From Piscicola geometra (taxonomy: Eukaryota > Annelida > Clitellata > Hirudinida > Piscicolidae), in the NCBI GenBank assembly GCA_943735955.1, contig OX030970.1, forward strand, positions 1,249,184-1,313,183: a stretch of 64,000 nt of DNA, in the 5' to 3' direction. Positions 9,801-42,443 of the stretch are shown here, one piece after another. The notes under the pieces were generated by a model. It was not told where the DNA came from. It did no database searches and saw only the letters and a list, made by a program, of their open reading frames with translations. Each line of letters starts with the position of its first letter. Within the stretch, counting starts at the first letter, position 1. The translations under genes and the position numbers were made by a program.

Positions 9801-11770
9801 AAGTAAAATTTATGCAGATGGGACTCTAAGAATGTTTGAACATTTAAAAACTTCATTGAAAATGCACGCTCTTTAAGAATTCAAAGATTCACAAGAAATT
9901 CACAACAGTGACGAAAGAGGTAAAACAATTTAATATTAGGTAATATCGTTTAGACCCAGAATAGTTTCTTAATAATTCCCTTCATGGTCCATATATATAA
10001 ACATATATTCGAAAGCAATAAATAGGGTTTTATAGTCTTCTAGAGTTGTTAAGCGTTAGTTTTATTTTTTATTATTTATTTTTTAATAAAATAATACTTT
10101 TTATTTTTGATATTAGATATTAGAGACATGTACAGAATGACGACCCAGTCGTAAAAAGTCATATTCTTTACATATTTCATTTGAAAATAGCAGATTTTAT
10201 GTTATCAAGATAATAACATGTTTTTTCAAATATTATTATTAAATAATTAATATTAATAAAGGCTTAAATAAAAGCATTTGTATTAAATTCTGCCCATACG
10301 TCAATAAATAATCAAAGTTTTCAGCATGCAATTTGAAGTTTGATTGCATAAGAGGATGGTGATGACGATGACGATGATAATAATGATGATGATGATGAAA
10401 AGGAGAACGATAAAGATGATATTAAAGTTGTTGATGTTGAGAATTAAGAATAATTAAGACAAATTCGAAGGTACTTTATGAAAAACAATATTATGTAGAG
10501 GGTTGAGAGATGACGATAATGATTATACATGATTTTATATAAAATGAATATACTAAATATGATTTGAAGACAAAACATATAAAGAATTAACATACATTTC
10601 AAATATTTAAAAATTCTCTGTATAGTCGAATAAAGTGTTTTCTACTACAATCCTTTCCCAAATATGTGCATTTAAAAATACCATGAAAATTGTTTTTAAT
10701 ACATTTTCCAGAATTTATCGTCTTTAAACCTTGTTTTTAGCAATAATATATTTTTATATTTTTATTCAACATATTTAGAAACATATATTTGTTCGCTTGT
10801 GCTTTAATATTTCTATTGCCTTGTTATTGGAAAGTGGGCGTGATGGTGTGATGAAGGTGGTTATTGCATGCCTTGAACCCGTAAAAAAATGAATATTTGA
10901 TGAATTAACTTTTTTCTTATTTTTATTTTAGTTTAAAATCAGCTTAATTAAATTATTTAAGTAATAAGCTTAAATAATGTATATTTTTATAATAATTCAA
11001 ATATATAAAGTTTGCGATATTTTAAATAGTTGTTTAGATAGTAAATTAAAATAAAAATTATGAAAGAAAAACCTATTTTTTAAGTGATGTGGTTTCAGCA
11101 GTTGTAGAAATTAGATGAGAGAGTGGGTGAATGAGTCACACTTATTGCTATAGCTTTTAGAAAAAAATATAAAATAAAAGTAAGAGACAACAAATTAATT
11201 AAATTTTTTATATATATTTTTTAATAGTTTAGTTAAACTTTCAAATATTTTCATAGAAGTTTTTCAGATTAACTTCATCAAACCTCTGAAACAAATCTGA
11301 GTCACGCTTATTTAACATTATCGATTTAGTTCTCAGTAAACAGTTTTTAAAATAAAAAATGCATTTCAATTCGGAAAACAAATAAAAACCTATTTAAAAT
11401 AATGTATCAGTTTAAACATTAATTCCGACCTTAGTGTGTTTAAAATTTAAATCAACAATATTGACATTTACTTTCATTAAGAATTGTTTAAAAAAATTAT
11501 AAATAGAAATATTAAGAAAAAAATAATAATAACTTTTGTTTTGCCTTGTATCAGTGGCAAGAAAATTGGCTTTTTGGTAAGTATATCAGTGTTTTTCGAA
11601 ATTGTATTTAATTTTTTGTTTTTTATGTTTTTCTGTATGAATTTAACTTTTTTTCATGTGTTAGTGTTTTTTTCTGGTATTGATGAATTTTCTTTTCTGT
11701 ATATATTTTATTAATTGTTTTAATTTTTACTGTAAGTCTCATTTTGAAATTCCTTTCATGTATTATTTCA
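6850..11770. other. 5-kb AT-rich region without recognisable genes
   Basis: Both strands were scanned. Only short open frames are present, none with recognisable domains or codon bias. A short GAT-rich microsatellite lies at about 10355-10435. A short plus-strand frame at 8246-8434 ending PNRNKTYWVPRQPSFEHDI was noted but could not be supported. Confidence 0.6.
10355..10435. repeat. (GAT)n-rich microsatellite
   Basis: GATGATGACGATGACGATGATAATAATGATG-type degenerate trinucleotide run. Confidence 0.8.
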
Positions 11771-11777
11771 TGTGTAG

Positions 11778-11890
11778 TTGTATGCAAAATTGTATGCAAA
11801 AGTGTATGTAGAATTGTATGCAAAATTGTATGTAGAATTGTATGTAGAATTGTATGTAGAATTGTATGTAGAATTGTCTGTCTCATTGTG
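11778..11890. repeat. 12-bp minisatellite (TTGTATGTAGAA)
   Basis: About nine tandem copies of TTGTATGTAGAA / TTGTATGCAAAA. Open frames on both strands here are artefacts of a 12-base unit. Confidence 0.9.
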
Positions 11891-11899
11891 CATAATGTT

Positions 11900-13015
11900 T
11901 CATACACTTAATAGCTTAACTACTATATCTAAATATCCGGTGAATACGGGAATATCAAGTTGTTTAGGAGTTCAAGTAATAGAATCAACGATCTAGTGCT
12001 GCTGTCGTTGCATTAACAATTATTTCAGACGTAAATGGACAATTAATTACACTTTTAACTATAATTAAACACTTTCAGTAGTGTATAAAAGCTGTGTATG
12101 CGAATTTACACAAATATTTGTGTAGGTATGTGTGTATGTGTGTTTGTATGCATGTGTTTAGTTTGATATACTTTAATAATTCAGCTGTAAAAAGGAGAAT
12201 GAAAAGTTTAAATATTCAAAATCGAAGTGCAGCGCTATAAAATCTACAATTATGCTTCATATACGAATGCGCCTACGACAACAACACCGAAAAATAAATT
12301 GAAAAAGAGAAAAAACCGAGTAATTTGACTAAGTGCAATAACAATCGATTTATAAATATTAAAAATAAAAAATAAAAATTAGTTCAGTTTCAATTACAAG
12401 GTCAATATATTTCGCTATATATTTGGGGTTTTCATTAAGTTAGGATCGATAGTTGATTGATTTGGGGTTCAGGGGTTGAGGAACATTGTATTCTGGAAAA
12501 GAAAGTCAAAAAATACTTTTGAGTTTTTTGTAGAAAGGTAGAGTTTTGGAAAATTAAATTGAAATTTGTTGAAAAAAAACGTTTATTATAATGGAAGTGA
12601 AAATTATTCAAGTCATTGAATCATTAAATATTCAATGGTGTTTTTCATTTTCAGTTGTAAAATTTTTTTGAAGGAAATTTAGTTTTTAATTAGAAACGTC
12701 ACTAGTTTTAGCAGTGTTTTTCAGGAATAAAATTATATACTTTTTTTTTAAATTTAGCAATATATTATTTAAAATGTTAATTTATAAAGTTTATCCTCTG
12801 AAAACGTGTAAGAAAAACTGGTCCCTCAACCCTCAAAGCAAATTTAATATTCGTAATTATACCATTCATAATTGATGTATGCAAAATCCAATTATAAAGG
12901 TTATAGAAAAAGCTGTAAAAAAATTATTTTAAAAAAACTGGTAAAAATATACTTGAAAAACTGTAAAAAGCCAAAAATTGGTAATTAATTAATTTTTTTA
13001 CAACCTTTTGGTACA
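11900..13015. other. AT-rich stretch, probable downstream flank of the KCC gene
   Basis: No coding segment was recognised. It may include the 3' untranslated region of the minus-strand KCC gene. A minus-strand AATAAA is present at 12582-12587, but the true polyadenylation site cannot be chosen. Confidence 0.4.
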
Positions 13016-13020
13016 ATAGA

Positions 13021-13118
13021 CAACCATTACTTCCATCACTATCATCAGCATCATTATCATCAGCATCACTTCCATCAGCATCACTATCATCAGCATCTTT
13101 TTCATCAGCATCATTAGG
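13021..13118. repeat. (CATCAGCATCAT/CC)n repeat
   Basis: Degenerate tandem of ATCATCAGCATCA units. On the minus strand it reads Asp/Ala/Ser repeats, but it lies beyond the KCC stop codon and is taken as untranslated or flanking sequence. Confidence 0.75.
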
Positions 13119-13358
13119 ATTAGTTTTTGAACAGTTTCTTTTCATCTTCATTGTTTTCGAAACCTGACACGGAAGGATAAAATCAAAATGTAAAACTAAT
13201 TTTTTCACATTTTTGATTAAATTAAAGAAAAGTTTAAATTTTAAATATTTCATTCACCCACTCATCCATTAAGAACACTATTTACACAATAAATCATTTG
13301 TCAAATAACCAGCCAAAGATAAAACCTCCCTCCCCCTCTCCCTCCCCTCCCTCACCAC

Positions 13359-32443
<19,085 letters not shown>

Positions 32444-32459
32444 CTTCACGAACTTTCTT

Positions 32460-33900
32460 TTGCTTCAAAGTTTTTCAAGGTCAAAAACAAACTAGACCAA
32501 TTGTTCTCTGGAACTTTTTATTGAAGTACCACTCTTAAAACAGCGTTTTTATTGTTTTTTATAATTATTTTTTTATTATACAAAAATATTTTTTATACTA
32601 TACTTTATCTCAAAGAGTTTTTTTCTGAATTTGTTTGATTTATAATATTTTTATCAATTAATTAAGCTTTTAAATTCTTGTTTTGCTCCTATTCTAGAAC
32701 TAGCGGCTGCATCATAAGTTATCTCGAGGGAAAATAAACCTTTCTGGTATTTAAACTTTTTATTAGTTAAACATTGAGATTATAGTTATAAAATGAAATT
32801 ATTTAATAATGTTGATATAATTAAAATATAAATGTTTTATATAAAGAATATTTCAACTTATCATTTTTCTACTGTAGTTTTCCACATTTGGTAGGCCAAT
32901 ATTGTTCGGAGCTTTACTCTTCCTTCAATCCGTTTAAACTTTCAAACCCTATCTCGATTAATAATAAATACCTGAACTAAGTACAATTGTTTCAGTTAAT
33001 TTATCCAATTATGTGCCTCATTTTTGTTGTTGAATAATTTAAAATTCTTAGTCTCTTCTAACAATTAATATTTTTTTCAATCTTCACACAAACTGGATTT
33101 TTGATAACTTCACTAATCTATTTTCAACTGAATGCAATTTAGTTTTTTTTAGCAAAACACTTAACCGATTAAACTTCAACTGCGATCAAAAATGCCGAAT
33201 AAATCTTTTTTGTTTGTTTTAATACCGAATAATAGTTTTGGTACCTAGATACAATATTTAAACCAAAACTAAATACCCAGATTTGATCTGAATCGAACCT
33301 CGATCAGGAATATCTGCTACTCCTACCTCCACTCAACCCTTAATATATCCTACCGACGTCTGAATAGGTTTCCTTTACATCTACGAATAGAGGTAACACT
33401 CAAGAATAAAAAAGAAAAGAAAAAATAAAAGTACAAAGAAAATTAAGAATTAAAATCATATTATTTAGTTTTTTCAAATAATTATAATTTTTAGTATAAG
33501 ATCATTAATTAAACAAAAATGTTACGATTAAGCCTTACAAAAATGAAATTTAAAAAATAAAAACTATGGTTAAATGAAATAATAACTATAATTAATTTAA
33601 TTACAATTAAATACAATAATTATTTTATAATCATGATGGGCTGGTTATATGATATAACTAAACGCAACTTATTGATGTGTCCCTAATTACTAATAACGAA
33701 GAGTTATGAAATCCGTTAAGCTGATATTGATAGCGTTCAAAATGAATCAAAATATAAATATATACATTTGAGTTATATAAGCTCATATATTCTAAAAAAG
33801 GGCTTTGAAAAAAAAAGTTTATGCTTGCAGATTTAACTCGATCATAAAAAAATGAAACCAGCCCTAACTTAAAAAAATGATTTTATACATTTATCTAGCA
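32460..33900. other. Region upstream of KCC: no gene seen
   Basis: AT-rich. It should contain the KCC promoter or a 5' untranslated exon, but no TATA box, CpG island or splice-flanked exon could be singled out. Confidence 0.4.
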
Positions 33901-34069
33901 TACATTTCAAATTTTAAAATTTTATAGAAACAACCGAGTAATCTCTTTAGTAATGTTATCGAGATGGGAAGCGGGTCGATAAACAAACAAACAAACATCT
34001 GATTCATTTCTTGCTGCTTGTTTGTTTGTTCGTCGATAAATTTCTTTGAAGCGCGTGCGTGCAAACAGC

Positions 34070-34300
34070 TGACCATACACCAGTGCATTCTTCCATAGAT
34101 TCCAGCTCATTAGAACCAAACGTCGTGAGTTCGATTCCTGCCCTCGCCTAGCCAAGAGAGGACTACAGAAGCGCCTTGTGAAAGCAGGAAGCACGAGAAG
34201 CAAACATGAGAAGATGAATGAGCCAATGTCAATGTGATCATAACACTGAAAAATGGCAGCGAAATAAATTCCTCTATCATCAATCCTTTTACTTTCCATC
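34070..34300 (+). mobile_element. Possible SINE-like remnant with tRNA B box
   Basis: GAGTTCGATTCC at 34127-34138 matches the polymerase III B box within CGTCGTGAGTTCGATTCCTG. It is followed by about 150 bases of unusually GC-balanced sequence and an A-rich tail (around 34298-34330). An AGCTCATTAG segment upstream only weakly resembles an A box and is too close. Other copies in the genome would be needed to prove it. Confidence 0.4.
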
Positions 34301-34329
34301 AAAAAAAAACTTCAATTAAAAAAAAAAAT

Positions 34330-34970
34330 TATCCCTCAACTATCCATCCACACCATCACTTTTCACTAATCACACTATCCACACCATAATCCTTCTACCC
34401 CAAACTCATTAATTTTCCTCTTCCACCACACCATGACCACGTTCAATCGATTGCCTGAAGGCGTTGTTAAATCAATGAAAACTACAATAGCCCTTACTTC
34501 CCATGACTTTAAGTTATTTGATTTTATACTTTTTAAAACATTTTAATTTTTTGTTTTTTATTTGTATAATTATCATTAATATTATTATTCATTTCGTTTT
34601 CAATATCCTTAATGCATTTTACCGATTATATGCAATTATAATTTACATAAAACAACTTTTCTGAACGCCTATGAATAAATACATGAAATGCCTTGGTGAA
34701 CTTAACTTAACGGTGTTCCTCCATCATTGTGATTGCCTTGTTCCGAATCTATGTATTGCCATAATCATGCTTTACGAGAGTTTGTTGAAGGAAACTTTCC
34801 TTCCATCCATTCATTTATCCATCCATCCATCCAAATCTATTTTTCCTTACCTTCTTTGCCAAGCATTCTACCATGAATCAATCCAATCACACCCTCAAAC
34901 CATCTATCAATTCTTGGTCTATCTATCTTAAAAACCTATTTCTTCTTACCAAACATTAATTATTTCATTC
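34330..34970. other. No gene seen
   Basis: C/A-rich then AT-rich DNA grading into the CATCCATT repeats. Confidence 0.4.
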
Positions 34971-35168
34971 ACCCATTCATCTATTCATCCATTCATCTAT
35001 TCATCTATTCATCCATCCATCCATCCATCCATCCATCCATCCATCCATCCATCCATCCATCCATCCATCCATCCATCCATCCATCCATCCATCCATCCAT
35101 CCATCCATCCATCCATCCATCCATCCATCCATCCATCCATCCATCCATCCATCCATCCATCCATCCAT
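34970..35168. repeat. (ATCC)n microsatellite
   Basis: About 40 pure ATCC units preceded by mixed ATTC/ATCT units. Confidence 0.97.
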
Positions 35169-35264
35169 TCTTTCATTTTCTAGCTACAGAAGCTTCCGTT
35201 TTGAAAACAAAGCCATCAATATTGCATCGTATCCCAGACCTTTGAGACTTGGGTGCATTCTTGG

Positions 35265-35650
35265 ATTGAATGATGAATGGATAAATGAATGAATGATGGA
35301 TAAATGGTTAAATGGATCAATGGATCAATGGATCAATGGATCAATGATTAAATGCATAAATGGTTAAATGGATAAATGGATAAATAGATAAACGGATAGA
35401 TTAATGGATGGATAAAGAAAGAATGGATTGATAAAGAAAGAATGGATTGATAAAGAAAGAATGGATTGATAAATGAATGAATTGAATGGATGAATGAATT
35501 GAATGGATGAATGAATTGAATGGATGAATGAATTGAATGGATGAATGAATTGAATGGATGAATGAATTGAATGGATGAATGAATTGAATGGATGAATGAA
35601 TTGAATGGATGGATAAATAAGTGTAAAGATGAATAGATAAATGAATGGAT
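35265..35650. repeat. GGAT/GAAT-type tandem repeats incl. 20-bp unit
   Basis: Successive families: GGATCAAT, AATGGATTGATAAAGAAAG (three copies) and AATTGAATGGATGAATG (20-base period, about seven copies, 35475-35610). It is the inverted complement type of the (ATCC)n array at 34970-35168. Confidence 0.9.
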
Positions 35651-35659
35651 GAAAGAAGG

Positions 35660-37600
35660 ATGGCATGATGAATTAGCTAATGCATAAAAGACCAGATCGA
35701 TAGATCGTCATATCGTTAGATCCATGTGAGTTGACAAAATGACAGACATTTGAATGAATGAGTGAATGAATGAGTGAATGAGTGGATAGATCAAAGTGAA
35801 AGGAATGAAAGAAGGAATGAAGAGAAAGATCAATGGATGAAAAAATGAATGAAATGGTTCATTCAAATACAGATGATTCAATGATGGAAAAACGAGTAAA
35901 TGAAAGAATGAAACAATGAAAGAGTAGCATCCACTTAATATGCCTCAGCACAACAGGCCTTTATTGCAGTCGTGGAAAAGAATGTCGTATTCGCTTAGTG
36001 TACAACATGCCTGCCTCACCATCGTCGCTTCGACCTAAGTCACTTTGCGATGTTTCACTTTAGGGCGTTTTGTTTTACGTCCGATTTAGTGGAAAAATTA
36101 TTTTGGGGTTTTATTTTGATCGGAATTTATGGATGGGTCTGAAAGAGTTTTAGAAAAAACTCTATTGAATTTTTGTTTCAATAGTTTCAATGAAAAATCA
36201 AATATATCCGAACTACAGTTTCACCGACCAAACGCCGATTTTATCGATTCAAAAAACGAACATTATATTAAGTTTTTATTCTTATAATAAAGCTTTTTTT
36301 TCTCATTATTCTTTTTTTAAAACATTTTTATCGTTTTTTAAAAAGTTTTTTCTTTATGAGAGGATTAAATTACTAGCCTCTAGGGCCTGAAAAATCTTAC
36401 TATAAAAAGAAAAAAGTATTTTGTTTTTCATAATGCTTTTGAAAATACCTGATGTCCCACTTTATTATTTCTATTTTTATCTATAGTGGAAAACAATTAA
36501 TGAAACAAGTTTTTATTATTAATTTTTAAATAATTTTATTTTCAATAATTTGTTGGTTAATATTATTATTTTTATTTATCACTCATTATCATTAAATAAA
36601 TTTCATTTGAATCCAAATTAATATTATAATTCAACTCTAATATTAAACTTTATAACTATTTTTTCTATTCAAATCAAATATAAACATTTAAAATTAAATA
36701 TCGTAATTTAAAGTATCATTTCTAAATAGCCAAATCACCATAGCAACTAACCACTAATGGGTGTGACGGGGGACGAAAGATATGATGGATCCGTCGTCAT
36801 AATCAATTCTGGATAATTCCTATGACGATGATTTGAATTTGAATTTTTTTATTAATATTAATATTTATTTTAGTATTATTAAATTTTTATTAGTTTAAAT
36901 ATTAGTTTTTTTCTCGTTTTTCCAGATGTTGACGCAAAATGTGTGCTTGTCGATGTCGTTTTTTAAAATATATTTTAGTTGTTTTTGGGATGTTGCTACT
37001 GTTATTTTTTTATACTTTGATCTTCTTTTTTTTGTTTTGCTTCAATCTTTAAAGTGGTTAATAAAATAATATAACTAAAAAAATATAACTTCACGAGGAT
37101 AAAAAAAAGATATTTGCAGCAAGTAATAATTTAATACGAGTAATGCAGTAATAACTATAAAACCAGAATAATAAATGTATCAAATTGATTCGTAAACCGT
37201 GAAAATCATTGTAATCTAATGAATCATTATTAATGATTATTTTGCATTTGATTAACGAAATTGTAAAATAAAAAGTAATTAAACCACCCACCAGACTTCG
37301 AAGCTAAGAATAAAAGAAGAAATTATTCGAAATAGTTATTTGAACAACAGCTATTTAATGAAAAATTAAAATTAATTTATTAAACTGTTTTTAGAGTTAA
37401 ATAGATTTATTAAAAGAGAAAACTACGATTTTAAGTGAATTTTTATAAAAATAATCTATAATAAGTTTAATTTAAAAAGGAATTGAAGTGTTAATGTGTT
37501 AATTGATCCACTTGAAACCACTGAAATTTCAATCTTTTTCTTCGCAGTCGTCACAAGTACCCTGTGCCTTCATTGCTTTATTTCTATGGAAACTACCATA
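35660..37600. other. No gene seen
   Basis: GAATGA-type low complexity to about 35930, then a less AT-biased 150-base patch (35930-36090), then AT-rich DNA. Nothing coding could be supported. Confidence 0.45.
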
Positions 37601-37628
37601 CGTGTATGCGAATGTGTGTATAGAAGTG

Positions 37629-37656
37629 TGTGTGTGTGTGTGCCTGTGTGTGTGTG

Positions 37657-37696
<40 letters not shown>

Positions 37697-37717
37697 TGTG
37701 TGTGTGTGTGTGTGTGT
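37629..37717. repeat. (GT)n microsatellite
   Basis: Alternating GT with a few C or GG interruptions. Confidence 0.95.
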
Positions 37718-37842
37718 CTCCGTTTGAAGTTTTGGGATTACACACGTCAGTTATAATTAAGTTTCTTTAATTTTAGTTTTTATTTCTTTTTTGCACCTTC
37801 AGATGCTCGCAGCATACATTCTTGAGGTAGTCTTTAAGACAC

Positions 37843-38095
<253 letters not shown>

Positions 38096-38329
38096 CTTGA
38101 AATCGATGCTCGGATACCTTCTTCCTTGTTTCTACATCACATACGCTCTCCATCCATATATAAGCATACGTCCACACACACTCACGCACACAAGCACACA
38201 AACACGCACACGCATGCACAGGCATACATACACAGACACACACGTACACACAAACGCACACACACGTACACAACCTCAAATGTCTTTGATGACGTAGAGT
38301 GTCTACTTGCACAAATGTATACATAATTT

Positions 38330-39690
38330 GAAGGTGAAGGTTGCAAGCTTTGTGGCTTCCTTTTCTAAAGATTTTAAACTTTTCTATTCAAATTTTTCGA
38401 TTGCGCTCTTTAGACAATTAGTATCGTTATAATTAAAAATTTTTTTTTAGTTTTTTAAACCGTTTTTTTGTAGCTTTTAAATTGCTGGCCTTGGTAGGAG
38501 ATGTCATGGTCAATTTGCTGTAATGTCGCAAAAGCTGTTTTTTAGTTTGGATATTTTTCTAAGATTCAATCGTCTTTTCTGCTATTTCGAGTTTTTATTC
38601 CATTCTGAGACTCTTTTTTATTCTAATTTTTTCTTTTCAAACTCATCTTTCATTTAGAATCAATACTTCTAGAAAAAATTGTTAGGGCAAACACTTAGAC
38701 AATAATACAAACAAACGTACAGACAAACGTACGAACAAATACGTACAAACAAAACGTTCAAGCCGTTGAAAAGAGATAATTAAAAAACTTTAAAGCAAAA
38801 AAATTGAAGAAAAATTAGAGAAAAAAAGCATTCAGACCTGACAAAAATTTCATTTTTATTTTGCATCTTTTGCATTGAAAAACGTTTTTCAACCGTTTAA
38901 ATTTGTCTTTCTTCGCAATTAAATATATTTCTTATATATATTATTCTACATCAAATTTTAGAAAAACCTTTTAAAAATATTTAAAAAATTTTATAGGTTG
39001 AGAAAAATAGATTTAAAAAAAACAAGAGAAATACTTTTTTCTTTTTTCTTTTCACCTTGAAAGAACAATTTTGTTTAATGGTTCTTTATTGCTCTTTTTG
39101 AAATGTGAATTTGCAAATGAGTCTTAGTTTTGTGTGGCGTGAAGTGGCTTGGCCTATTTACTAAGATTTAAGATTTTTATCATATATATTAAAAAATATA
39201 TATATTTTATTATATCTTTTTCTTTTCAAAATCCTTTTGCGTTTATGTCAATGCTGCGAGGAGAAAACTCAATTAAGAATTTTGAGTGATGTCTTTTCGC
39301 CCTTCCTAGCATCTTTCTTTTCGTTTTTCAACTTTTTATTTTTTTATTATTTAGAAATAAAATCAATATGCAATTCCAAGAAGCAAATAAAGAATGAAAT
39401 TTCCAAAATGATTGAAACTTTCTAGGTTTCGGACTATTCAAATGATTAAAATATTATTTTTTCAATATAAAAAATGTCTGTGAAAATACCCAAATGGAGC
39501 TAACTAAATTGTATCAAAACTAAGAAAATGTTTTTTTTTAATTTTTGACAACTAAGGAGTGACATTATGACAACATTAAAAGTATTGAGAAATAATGTTT
39601 GACTGCCAAACAAAGGCTGTGATATTCAAGCTAAATAGCAGCACCACAAGAGCCCATAATGAATCTATCAAAGCAGCATTGCCATTATGA
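38330..39690. other. No gene seen
   Basis: AT-rich DNA without recognisable exons. Confidence 0.45.
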
Positions 39691-39692
39691 CA

Positions 39693-39875
39693 TCAAAAAA
39701 CATTCTTTCTAATCCAAGTTATCTCAGTGTTGAATAATTCATCTACTGAAGTTGTAACAGCTAAGAACACAGACACATTCACAATACATTTTGATGCTTT
39801 AATGCAATTTGATAAAGCATCCGATAATTTACAAATATAAATAGAATTATAACATAATAATAAACCACTAATCAA
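39693..39875 (-). pseudogene. Possible relic of a hAT-type transposase C-terminus
   Basis: The minus strand reads LSDALSNCIKASKCIVNVSV, FLAVTTSVDELFNTEITWIR. Its spacing resembles the hAT/ZMYM dimerisation block (hydrophobic 'ILLxIPVSxAxxERSFSxLxxIKxxLR'). The usual Ser-Ala-Glu-Arg-Ser-Phe core is degraded, and no intact transposase or terminal repeats are nearby. Confidence 0.3.
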
Positions 39876-40077
39876 ATAATTATTTTAATATCATACACTA
39901 TTTGGAGAAAAAATAGAGTGTTAAACATCCTAAAATACTATATTATAACGGTTAATATATAAACTCGTGGCCAATAGAATTACCTTGTATCTGTTAGATT
40001 TTGCTTGGATTTTTTTATCTATTCAACTAATGTGAAATTTGCTTATAAATATATATTTAATCGTTCTTTTAGCAAGA

Positions 40078-40140
40078 ATGAATCCAGATCTTGAGTTTCA
40101 AGTTTTCGAAAAAAATGATTGTTGGGATTATGTCTTTCAA
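40078..40140 (+). CDS. ptpn1/2-like: PTP exon 1 (start)
   Basis: ATG at 40078, encoding [20 protein letters not shown] plus Q, then a GTAAGC donor. It parallels PTP1B 'EFEQIDKSGSWAAIYQ'. TTCTTTTAG just upstream (40064-40072) is a splice acceptor, so a non-coding exon probably precedes. Confidence 0.85.
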
Positions 40141-42349
40141 GTAAGCAAGCAAATCCAATGCAATAATTTAAAATCTTAATTCCAACTTAAATGCACCTAA
40201 AATAAAATTTATATGAAAAATAACTTAATATCTTTTACAGTTTTATTAAATTTTTGTGCAGCTTATTATTATCCAAGACCCATCTTTTCACCAAAATCAC
40301 CACCATTTGTAACACTCCAATTCCACCCATAAACCACCATTCCAGAAATTGAATGAGGAGTGTGAGGAAAAGTACAAGTTAAGCTGCTCTGATGGCAAAC
40401 GACCCAAATGGAGAGACCTCAACCGTTACCATGACATTCTTCCATGTATGCTTCAATGAAAATTGCTTTTATTAAACATTGCAATTTAAAATAAAACTTA
40501 AAGTCTAGATATCAGATAACCCAAACCATTATTTTTCTCTTTATCTAAAAAGATAAATGTATTTATCACATATTTTGAATTTAAACTTTATTGTCAAATT
40601 TTTAACATAATAATGAAATAAATATTATTATTATTACAATTAATTCATTTTCAGACGACCATTGCAGAGTTGAAATGCCTGGAATTGAATATATTAATGC
40701 AAGCTGGGTGACTGTAGCTCCTATAGATAAGAAATACATACTAACCCAGGTATGGTTGGTATTGCTGAAAATGGCTGGAAGGTTTAATTGTTTGTATTTG
40801 TTTTTAACAAATAAATTTCATATACTTTCATTTTTCTGCCAAAAATCACCTTTACAACTCTTCATAACCACCCCACAATCTCCTAAAACCATCCCAAACA
40901 ACCCCTTAAAACCATTCAAAAAAACAAAATCCTATTAAAACCCTTCAAAACCACTTCCACAACCCTTCTCAACTATCTTAACAATCCCCTTAAATAACGA
41001 CTTTCCAAAAACCATCCAACAACACCACCACCTAGGGCCCTTTATCGCATACTGTAAGCCATTTCTGGTTGATGGTGTGGTTAAGCGAGTGTGGAGTCAT
41101 TATCATGCTGAATAAACTGGTTGAAAATGGAGTTGTAAGTTGGGGGAGGGAGAGTTGGGGTTGAAGTTGATGGGAGGGTGGATGGGGAAGGTTGAGTATT
41201 TTAAATATGACTAAATTAACTTCATTACCATTCATCCCGTTATACCCATCCACTAACTATTTATTAATATATTTTATAATTTCATTATTCATGGCTTGAC
41301 AAACAGACGTAAACTATTCCACAATTTTACCCAAATATTTTTTGGCCCATCCAATCTCCACCACTCCGCTTGACCACCAATCAACCCAACCCCCCTTCTT
41401 GCCACCCCTATCACCCAAAAGGTCAAATGCTCACCGTACCACCCTGGGGATGTGCCCCTGCTGGAAATGGAGGAGGTGGCGTTAAGGGTCACTCTAACCA
41501 GCACACAACACTTTGAAAACTTCTCTCTTCGCAATTTCTTGATTACTCATACTAAGGTTTATGTGTGTTTGTGGGGAAGGGGTGTGTGTGTGTGTCTGGG
41601 TATGTGTGTTCCTGGATATGTGCGTGTCTGCTTGTGTATGCCTGGATATGTGTGTCCACTATAAACTTTTTTTTTCTTTTTAGCATTTCGATTCAATCCC
41701 CTTAAACCCTTCTTTCTGTGAAAAAAAACTATATCAAACCCCCTTCAACCTCCTCACTTTCTTACCCATTTTTCAACCTCCCCCCTCCATCTTCACCTCA
41801 CAGAGCAATAAAAGCCGCACAATCGTGCACTTCCAGTACACAGCATGGCCTGACGCGGGTGTACCTAACAGCCCAGACGATTTTCTTTCTTTCATCACCA
41901 TCACTCGCTCATTCCATCCACCCTTCCTTCCATCCACCCATCCGTCCATCCATCCACCTCCTTCACTCATTTCTCCAAACTCCTCCAATCCCTCTTCCTC
42001 CCTTCACAATCCGCCCATTATTCACTGTTCAGCCGGTGTGGGCAGGACGGGTACTTATGTCTTGATAGACGCGTGCCTGAACAAGGTGGGTGATTGGTGG
42101 GGGGTTTTTAATTATTGGTGGGGGAGGGTTTAATTATTGTTGGGGGGGAGGGGTTTAATTAATGGTGGGGGGGTGGTTTAAATTGAAGGATGAGGGGTTG
42201 TTAGATGATGATTATCATCATTACCACCATAGTTATCATTATCATACTTTTGAATACTTTCTATCATACTCATCGTCACCACTATTATCATCGCATCCAA
42301 CATTATTATGGGTATGATAATTTCTGTCTAAACGCATAAAATGTGATTT

Positions 42350-42443
<94 letters not shown>

